64,000 bases of DNA, taken from Halostagnicola kamekurae. GTDB lineage: Archaea; Halobacteriota; Halobacteria; Halobacteriales; Natrialbaceae. Below, in pieces: positions 59,315-64,000 of this stretch (position 1 is the stretch's first letter; every line of letters starts with the position of its first letter). The position numbers were made by a program, and so were the translations under genes. The stretch covers positions 1,116,001 through 1,180,000 of the forward strand of contig NZ_FOZS01000002.1 of the NCBI RefSeq assembly GCF_900116205.1, read 5' to 3'. The notes beneath the pieces are model-generated. The model was not told the DNA's origin and ran no database searches. It saw only the letters and a list, made by a program, of their open reading frames with translations.

Positions 59315-59676
59315 AATGTATACTATCCTATGTGGAATAGTAATATAAGTGTTTCCCATAATCGCCTGATACTGGACCGATTTCAAATACTGATCCAGCT
59401 CATAAATAACTCGTAAGTTATGAGGATACCATACGCTCCGAGAACCTTTCTCATCTCTAATGATTAGGTGGTTGATGATACCGATCGACATCCATAGGGT
59501 ACAGATAATCCACGCCGAACCGCAAGACTCGGTCGGGGACGATCGATCGATCAGTCGAGTGAACGAACGAGCATTGGAATGGTGGACCCGTTGTACCTTC
59601 GAAAACAGTATATGCCCATTACCATATATGTCAATTTCAGTATTGTAATCGGGCGGGGTGGATGCCGACTGCGAGT
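59315..59676. other. A+T-rich intergenic region with inverted repeats
   Basis: About 360 bases with clearly lower G+C than the rest of the window, between two small membrane protein genes. It holds the TATA element for the leftward gene, the inverted repeat CTCATAA-N12-TTATGAG (59399-59424), a GATCGATCGATC run near 59540 and TATATG-CCCATTAC-CATATA near 59608-59627. No gene or RNA is recognised; open frames here (for example 62 codons from 59460) lack acidic haloarchaeal composition. Confidence 0.5.
59399..59424. promoter_or_regulatory. inverted repeat in A+T-rich gap
   Basis: CTCATAA and TTATGAG form a perfect 7-bp inverted repeat across 26 bases; ATAACT and AGTTAT give an alternative inner pairing. 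It lies about 85 bases upstream of the small membrane gene at 59099-59314 and could bind a dimeric regulator. Confidence 0.4.
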
Positions 59677-60096
59677 TCAGCGCAGGGCGACGGCGACGGC
59701 CGTACGCCAGAGAACGAGGACGACGAGGCCGAACCCGGTGATCACGAGGTTGAACGGGAACGCGCCACCGCCCTCGAAAAGCGGCGACGAGCGGATGATC
59801 AGACCGAGATTCGCCCCGGCTATCCAGGCCAGAGCGGTGTATCGAACCGCTCGAGTCGGGTCGGCGTAGGTTTCTCTCGCATAGAGGCCGGCCAGCAGGG
59901 CGGTTATCGCCCATCCGATGAGAAACGGGGTGATCGGCTCGAGCGCGCCGAGGGGGTTCGCCAGCGGATCCTCGCTGTGGTGGAGGTACCCGTACGTGAC
60001 GAGGCCGGCGACGGCGACGATATCGACCGCCGCGATGCCGAGCCGTTCGCGCGAGAAGACGGTCGAGGCGGATCGCCCTCGAGTGTCGGTGCTCAT
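59677..60096 (-). CDS. DUF3054-like membrane protein
   Basis: This 139-residue protein is taken from MSTDTRGRSASTVFSRERLG. It has four hydrophobic helices (IAAVDIVAVAGLVTYGYLHH, ITPFLIGWAITALLAGLYAR, VRYTALAWIAGANLGLIIRS and PFNLVITGFGLVVLVLWRTA). The TPFLIGW region resembles the DUF3054 family of bacteria and haloarchaea, a family I recall without a function. An upstream Met at 60132 is possible but not conserved-looking. Confidence 0.78.
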   Translation of the reverse strand: MSTDTRGRSASTVFSRERLGIAAVDIVAVAGLVTYGYLHHSEDPLANPLGALEPITPFLIGWAITALLAGLYARETYADPTRAVRYTALAWIAGANLGLIIRSSPLFEGGGAFPFNLVITGFGLVVLVLWRTAVAVALR

Positions 60097-60243
60097 GTCT
60101 CTCACTGGGTCCCCGTACCTATTGTGTCCCACGGTTTCTACGGCGAGCGTGACTGATACCCGTCGAACCGTCTCATCAACTCAGAAGACAGGAGGAGGGG
60201 TCTCGGCGAAGGGAGCCGAGAGTCGTCCAACGGACAGTGCCGA

Positions 60244-60266
60244 CGTGCGAGGACGGGCCTCGCACG
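60244..60266. repeat. perfect 8-bp inverted repeat
   Basis: CGTGCGAG and CTCGCACG flank a seven-base spacer (GACGGGC). The arms are G+C-rich and perfect, and the element is in a gap between a leftward and a leftward gene, so it may be an operator of the DUF3054-like gene, a stem in an RNA, or a terminator of rightward transcription. Confidence 0.4.
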
Positions 60267-60375
60267 GAGCGACAGTGGCGACGGCGCGTATTTGTTACTG
60301 GTTGCTTTCGACGCGACGGGGCGTCTGCGCTCTCGATCTGCGGTCAGTACGGCCGGCCTACTACCACGGACTCGA

Positions 60376-60411
60376 GCGCTCGCTTCCCGTTGATAGCAAA
60401 CGAGCGAGCGC
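60376..60411 (-). terminator. hairpin downstream of tpiA
   Basis: GCGCTCGCT (60376-60384) and AGCGAGCGC (60403-60411) form a perfect 9-bp stem with an 18-base loop that itself contains CGTT/AACG. It begins 18 bases after the tpiA stop, so it is well placed to end tpiA transcription or protect its mRNA. Confidence 0.5.
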
Positions 60412-60428
60412 CAGGAAATTTCGGAGAG

Positions 60429-61073
60429 TCAGAGTGGGTCGACGAGATCGGCGAGCGCGGCCGCGGGATCGTCCGCCTTCGCGACGCCGCTCGCGAGCAA
60501 CACGCCTTCCGCACCGAGATCGGCGGCGGAGACCACGTCCTCGCCCGTGCTGATGCCCGCACCACAGAGGACCGAGACATCGTCGTCGACGCCGTCGGCA
60601 GCGTCGACAGCGTCCTCGACGACGTCGGGATCGGCCTGACTGACCGGCGTTCCCGTGCCGATGAGTTCCGGCGGCTCGACGGCGACGGCGTCCGGTCCGA
60701 GCGCCGCGCTCGCGCCGATCTGCGCGGGGTTGTTCGCACAGACGATGGTCTCGAGTCCGGCGCGCTCGGCGGCGCGAATCGAGCCGTCGATATCCGCGAG
60801 TTTCAGTCGCTTTTCGGAGTGGTTGATGAGCGTACCCTCGGCGCCTGCCTCGGCGAGCGATTCGGCCAGCGCGTGACCTGTGTTGCTGCCGTGGTCGATC
60901 GGATCGACGTGCTGGGCCCACGTCTCGACGCCCGTCGCCGCGACCCGCTCGACGTGAGCGTCCTGCGGTGCGACGGCGAGTCGAGCGTCCGTTTTCTCGT
61001 CGACGTCGCGAACGGCTTCCGCGACGGCGACCGGGTCACACGGATACGTCTTCAAATTGACGAGGATGAACAT
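60429..61073 (-). CDS. tpiA: triosephosphate isomerase
   Basis: This 214-residue archaeal-type TIM starts [20 protein letters not shown]. Active-site residues: Asn/Lys in VNLKTY, the His in LINHSEKR, and the catalytic Glu in [11 protein letters not shown]; the phosphate loop is [11 protein letters not shown] and [10 protein letters not shown]. It interconverts DHAP and glyceraldehyde-3-phosphate. It is shorter than bacterial TIM, as usual in archaea. It is one of the core metabolic genes in the window. Confidence 0.95.
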   Translation of the reverse strand: MFILVNLKTYPCDPVAVAEAVRDVDEKTDARLAVAPQDAHVERVAATGVETWAQHVDPIDHGSNTGHALAESLAEAGAEGTLINHSEKRLKLADIDGSIRAAERAGLETIVCANNPAQIGASAALGPDAVAVEPPELIGTGTPVSQADPDVVEDAVDAADGVDDDVSVLCGAGISTGEDVVSAADLGAEGVLLASGVAKADDPAAALADLVDPL

Positions 61074-61189
61074 ACCCGAGACAGGCCCGCGAGAACGGAA
61101 AGAGGTTTCGACAGTCGTGCGGATCGATGGGCCGACCAAACGGTCCGAAATACGACTACGATCGAGGTGTACCGCCGAAGTACGTCCGA

Positions 61190-61747
61190 TCAGTCCTTTC
61201 GCTTGACCACGTCGCCGAGGGTGTAACTCCCGCTCGCGGAGCCGCCGTCCCAGTCGGCGTCCTCGCTCGAGCCGCTTTCGCTTGCGAGGCTCACGTCGAG
61301 GAACTTCTCGAGTTTCGACTGCACGCTGTCGGTCGGAAGCGTATCGCCGCGCTCGAGTTTCGTGATGAGACTCGCCTTCTCGTTGAGTTCGTTCGCGAGT
61401 TCCGACTGGCTGAGTCCTTTCTGTTCGCGAGCCTGTCGGATCCGGTCGTCGTAGTCGGTCGCGATCTCGTCCATGTCGTCGAACATGTCCGTTCGGCGGG
61501 TCGAGCCGCCGGAACTCGTTGAACCGCTCGAGGTCGAACTCGAGGCGTTAGCGCTCGAACTCGAGCCCGAAGAGCCGCCGGAGCTCGAACCCGTCGAGTA
61601 CTTCGTCGACGTGCTCGAACTCGAGGAACCCGTCTTCACCTCGGTGCCGAAATCTGTGCAATCCGAACACACGTCAAGCTTGGCACCCTCAACTTTGATC
61701 GTTTTTGGGGACGACGTCTCGGCGCCACACATTTCGCACTGAACCAT
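61190..61747 (-). CDS. multiprotein bridging factor aMBF1
   Basis: This 185-residue protein starts [21 protein letters not shown] zinc ribbon (CEMC ... CSDC) is followed by a long Ser/Gly/Thr-rich linker (~residues 40-85) and an XRE-type HTH ([40 protein letters not shown]). The order zinc ribbon-linker-HTH is that of archaeal MBF1, a transcription or translation-related factor. The start at 61747 is supported by a TATA element ~27 bases upstream. Confidence 0.93.
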   Translation of the reverse strand: MVQCEMCGAETSSPKTIKVEGAKLDVCSDCTDFGTEVKTGSSSSSTSTKYSTGSSSGGSSGSSSSANASSSTSSGSTSSGGSTRRTDMFDDMDEIATDYDDRIRQAREQKGLSQSELANELNEKASLITKLERGDTLPTDSVQSKLEKFLDVSLASESGSSEDADWDGGSASGSYTLGDVVKRKD

Positions 61748-61771
61748 GGGAGAGTCTATATTCCGGTGCGT

Positions 61772-61777
61772 GATAAA
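61772..61777 (-). promoter_or_regulatory. TATA element of aMBF1
   Basis: Read on the minus strand, TTTATC is centred about 27 bases before the ATG at 61747, which predicts a leaderless transcript. A second A+T stretch (GAATATAG) nearer to the start is too close to act as TATA box. Confidence 0.45.
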
Positions 61778-61844
61778 CCATGCGGCGAGCATCGAGGCGG
61801 CGAAACGGGCGCTTCGTTCGCAACTTGCTTCGAGGGCGTCGCGA

Positions 61845-62459
61845 TCACTCGAGCGCCGACCAGGAGTAGTAAAACCGCTGGAGAGCGGTAAGGTGTCCGA
61901 CCACCGCAAGAAAGACCAGCAGCCAGCCGACGACGGTGAGACCGCCGGGGGTCACGTTCGCGAGCGGGTAGGCGAGAAAGCCGACAGCGCCGATGATCGC
62001 GAGCCGGTCCGCTCGCCCCACGAGGCCGCCGTAGACTCGATCCAGCCCCACCGCCTGGGCCTGGGTTCCGAGGTAAGAGGTCATCACGACCCCGGTGACC
62101 GCGAGGAATCCGAGGACGTAGTCCTCGATACCGGCGGCCAGTCCGGCGATGACGACGATGTCGGCGTACCGATCTAGCACGTGATCGAGGAGGTCGCCGG
62201 CCGCGGACGCGACGTCTTGCTCGCGCGCGAGCGCGCCGTCGATGATGTCCAACCAGCCGTTGACGAAGACCAGAATCGCCGCGGCGACGAACCAGATCGG
62301 ATCACCGCGACCGCCGAGCGCGAAGGCGACGGCCGCCGCGATAGCCATGCCGAACGCCAGCACGCTGACTCCGTTGGGCGTCATCCCGATTCGGTCGAAC
62401 CCCTTCACGAACGGATCCAGAAATCTCGAGATGTAGGGCCGGAACTGATCCAGCGTCAT
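61845..62459 (-). CDS. archaeal CDP-alcohol phosphatidyltransferase (phospholipid synthesis)
   Basis: This 204-residue membrane enzyme starts MTLDQFRPYISRFLDPFVKG. It has the CDP-OH-P motif D-x2-DG-x2-AR-x8-G-x3-D-x3-D, read as DIIDGALAREQDVASAAGDL and then LDHVLD. This family attaches polar headgroups to CDP-archaeol; archaetidylinositol phosphate synthase is the likely type, as sequence and length suit it. About six helices follow. The AK6 gene overlaps it by four bases. Confidence 0.9.
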   Translation of the reverse strand: MTLDQFRPYISRFLDPFVKGFDRIGMTPNGVSVLAFGMAIAAAVAFALGGRGDPIWFVAAAILVFVNGWLDIIDGALAREQDVASAAGDLLDHVLDRYADIVVIAGLAAGIEDYVLGFLAVTGVVMTSYLGTQAQAVGLDRVYGGLVGRADRLAIIGAVGFLAYPLANVTPGGLTVVGWLLVFLAVVGHLTALQRFYYSWSALE

Positions 62460-63016
62460 GCGAGATACCCCACGAAGTCGACCTCGCCCGCGGACGGCTC
62501 GCGCTCGCCCGTCACGACTGCCTCGAGTGCGCTGGCGACTTCCTCGGGCGTCCGATTCGTCGTGTCGATCTCGTAGACCGACTCGAGGCCGTGGCGATCG
62601 ACGGCCTCGCCGAGGATCACGTCGAGCGCCTCGCTTTCTGCGTTCTCGCTCGCTTTCGCAGCCGTCTCGCCGCGGTCGGTCAGCCGCGTCTCGAGCGTTT
62701 CCGGCTCGCATCGCAACACGGCGACCCGATCGGCGGCGAAGTGGTGTGCGAGATGCGACTCGATCAGCACGTCGTCTCGTCCCTCGAGCCACGCCTCGAG
62801 CGCGTCCATGTCCGCGACCTTGCTCTGTCGGTCCTCATCGACTTCGGTGTACAATGCCTCGTCCTCGAGCACCTCGTTTAGGTGAACGATTTTGAGCGTC
62901 GAATCGCCGACAGAGAGCCGATCGGACGGCGAATCGTCAGCGGCCGCTCGAGCCGCCAGCGCGTCCGTCGCGGTGGTCTTTCCGGTTCCAGGGGTACCCG
63001 TGACGGCGACTCTCAC
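62456..63016 (-). CDS. AK6/Fap7-type adenylate kinase
   Basis: This 186-residue P-loop kinase has a GTG start at 63016 (VRVAVTGTPGTGKTTATDAL), with the P-loop GTPGTGKTT. The family motif FHLNEV-like region is VHLNEVLEDEALYTEVDED, followed by VLIESHLAHHFAADRVAVLR. Archaeal AK6 (Fap7) proteins are linked to 16S rRNA maturation in small subunit assembly and have adenylate kinase activity. It overlaps the transferase gene and hisC by four bases each. Confidence 0.9.
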   Translation of the reverse strand: MRVAVTGTPGTGKTTATDALAARAAADDSPSDRLSVGDSTLKIVHLNEVLEDEALYTEVDEDRQSKVADMDALEAWLEGRDDVLIESHLAHHFAADRVAVLRCEPETLETRLTDRGETAAKASENAESEALDVILGEAVDRHGLESVYEIDTTNRTPEEVASALEAVVTGEREPSAGEVDFVGYLA

Positions 63017-64000
63017 GAGTCGGACACCTCCGGCGCGTTCGGGTCCGCGGGATCCTCGGCCGCCCCGTCCTCGGGGAGTCCGAGGTCCGCGAGGACCGCG
63101 TTCAGCGTCTCGACCGCGCGTTCGGTTTCGGCGTCGGTCCCACAGGTGATCCGGATACACCCCGGCAAGCCGAAACTCGTGCAGTCGCGGACGATGACGC
63201 CCCGCTGTTGCATCTCCTCGGCTACAGCCGCGGCGTCGCCGACGGCGACGAGGACGAAATTGCCCTCGCTCGGCCAGACGTGCGCATCGATCGTTTCGCG
63301 CATGTACTCGCGCGACTCGAGCGTCGTTTCGACCGTTCGCTCGACGTGCTCGTCGTCGTCGAACGCCGCCAGCCCCGCGCGACAGGCCAGTTCGCTCGCC
63401 GCGAAGGGGGTGTTCACGCGCGCGTAGGCGTCGCCCCACGCCTCGGGAACGACGGCGTAGCCGAGCCGGACTCCGGCGAGGCCGTAGGCCTTCGAGAACG
63501 TCCGCAATATCGCGACGTCGTCTCGAGCGTCGAAGCCGTCGCGACCCTGGGTCAGCGCGAGCGCGCTGTCGACCGCGGCGAACTCGCCGTAGGCCTCGTC
63601 GACGACGACGAGGGTTTCTTCGGCCGTTTCCTCGGCGACGTGCTCAATTTCTGCGAGATCGATCGTCGTGCCCGTCGGGTTGTGCGGGCTCGTCAGGTAG
63701 ACGACCCGCTCGCCGTCGTAGGCCTCGAGGACGGAGTCGGCCGTCTGTTCGAAATCCTCCGCGCGCTCGAGGGCGTAGGTCTCGACGGCACCGTGGTGGA
63801 ATCGGGCGCTCATGCCGTAGTAGGCGAAGCCCGGTTCGGGAACTAACACGGCGTCGTCGGGCTCTAGCATCGCCCGGTGGAGGTAATCCAGCGCGCCGTC
63901 GCCGCCGTTGGCGAGCCACACCTGCGAGTCGTCGACGCCCCACTCGGCCGCGATGGCCGCGGTGAGATCCGCGTGAGCGGCTTTCGGGTAGGCGTTGACG
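63013..64000 (-). CDS. hisC: histidinol-phosphate aminotransferase (5' end outside window)
   Basis: The gene enters from the right edge, so its start is not visible. Visible parts are NAYPKAAHADLTAAIAAEWG, WLANGGDGALDYLHRAMLEP, YLTSPHNPTGTTIDLAEIEH, VVVDEAYGEF, the PLP lysine in LRTFSKAYGLAGVRLGYAVV and the C-terminal FVLVAVGDAAAVAEEM. It makes histidinol phosphate in histidine synthesis. It overlaps AK6 by four bases, so hisC, AK6 and the transferase form a tight three-gene unit. Confidence 0.92.
   Translation of the reverse strand, partial: VNAYPKAAHADLTAAIAAEWGVDDSQVWLANGGDGALDYLHRAMLEPDDAVLVPEPGFAYYGMSARFHHGAVETYALERAEDFEQTADSVLEAYDGERVVYLTSPHNPTGTTIDLAEIEHVAEETAEETLVVVDEAYGEFAAVDSALALTQGRDGFDARDDVAILRTFSKAYGLAGVRLGYAVVPEAWGDAYARVNTPFAASELACRAGLAAFDDDEHVERTVETTLESREYMRETIDAHVWPSEGNFVLVAVGDAAAVAEEMQQRGVIVRDCTSFGLPGCIRITCGTDAETERAVETLNAVLADLGLPEDGAAEDPADPNAPEVSDS

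Larger units (their letters stand above)
60097..60428. other. intergenic region with two hairpins
   Basis: About 330 bases between the DUF3054-like gene and tpiA. It holds a perfect 8-bp stem CGTGCGAG-GACGGGC-CTCGCACG at 60244-60266 and a 9-bp stem 60376-60384/60403-60411 just after the tpiA stop. Nothing coding-like is seen; I found no tRNA or known RNA in it. Confidence 0.5.

Noticed and set aside
59460-59648. 62-codon ORF in the A+T-rich gap
   Set aside because: Its composition does not fit the haloarchaeal proteome, and it lies in a region of likely regulatory DNA.
1-64000. tRNA, rRNA, CRISPR arrays and insertion sequences
   Set aside because: Read on both strands; I saw no tRNA T-arm/acceptor combination, no regular spacer-repeat arrays and no transposase-like ORFs.

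Overview
The window is chromosomal DNA of a haloarchaeon (class Halobacteria). The supporting signs are very high G+C with strong third-position G/C, acidic proteins rich in Asp and Glu, archaeal information-processing proteins (LSm, ribosomal protein L37e, aMBF1, an archaeal AspRS, a COG1325-type RNA-binding protein), archaeal lipid and CoA enzymes (GGGP synthase, archaeal CDP-alcohol transferase, pantoate kinase, phosphopantothenate synthetase), Tat-lipoproteins, a halocyanin, bacterio-opsin-activator regulators and a HalOD1 protein. The genus cannot be fixed from sequence reading alone; a Natrialbales-like relative is only an inference. Both ends cut genes: a MEDS-GAF-GAF histidine kinase on the left and hisC on the right.

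Layout. 0-6 kb: sensor kinase, small membrane proteins, an NTF2-like protein, a DUF7344 regulator and an HExxH metalloprotease-like protein. 6-18 kb is mostly housekeeping: lsm-rpl37e, thrC, a methyltransferase, azlCD, GGGP synthase, a Bat-type regulator, a sirtuin, aspS, the two archaeal CoA genes, an amidohydrolase and an HD phosphohydrolase. 19.3-25.1 kb: a tightly overlapping dipeptide/oligopeptide ABC operon (two permeases, a fused double ATPase and a substrate-binding lipoprotein). 25-31 kb: an MDR oxidoreductase, a creatininase-family protein, a secreted GH3 glycosidase with a dockerin-like end, a nitroreductase and a decayed VapBC pair. 31-38.4 kb: a two-gene MetE-type methionine synthase, an orphan DNA methyltransferase (Zim-like), a multi-PAS/GAF Bat-type regulator followed by HalOD1, and a glycine-zipper protein.

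38.4-45.6 kb: an LLM oxidoreductase next to a relic of a GlcD-type oxidase, a UbiA prenyltransferase, the GTPase YchF, and DUF2267, DCC, GNAT, HExxH membrane and DUF7344 proteins. 45.6-57.8 kb: a structured non-coding stretch, a Bat-type regulator, UspA, halocyanin, methylmalonyl-CoA epimerase, a ferredoxin-reductase-like protein, the 2-oxoacid:ferredoxin oxidoreductase pair, an aminotransferase, an RNA-binding protein, DJ-1, Hsp20 and a DHH phosphoesterase. 58-64 kb: an ornithine-cyclodeaminase-family enzyme, two small membrane proteins flanking an A+T-rich gap, tpiA, aMBF1, and the overlapping set CDP-alcohol transferase / AK6-type kinase / hisC.

No rRNA, tRNA, CRISPR array or insertion sequence was recognised. 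No complete novel defence or mobile system is evident. The most unusual signals are non-coding: short direct or tandem duplications that repeatedly sit at gene 3' ends (near 3.6, 16.1, 25.1 and 27.0 kb, and inside the C-terminus at 44.9 kb), a run of mutually exclusive perfect hairpins at the aspS stop, and a cluster of four inverted repeats at 45.69-45.80 kb that could be a structured RNA. Three gene relics (VapB, VapC, GlcD) record past losses.
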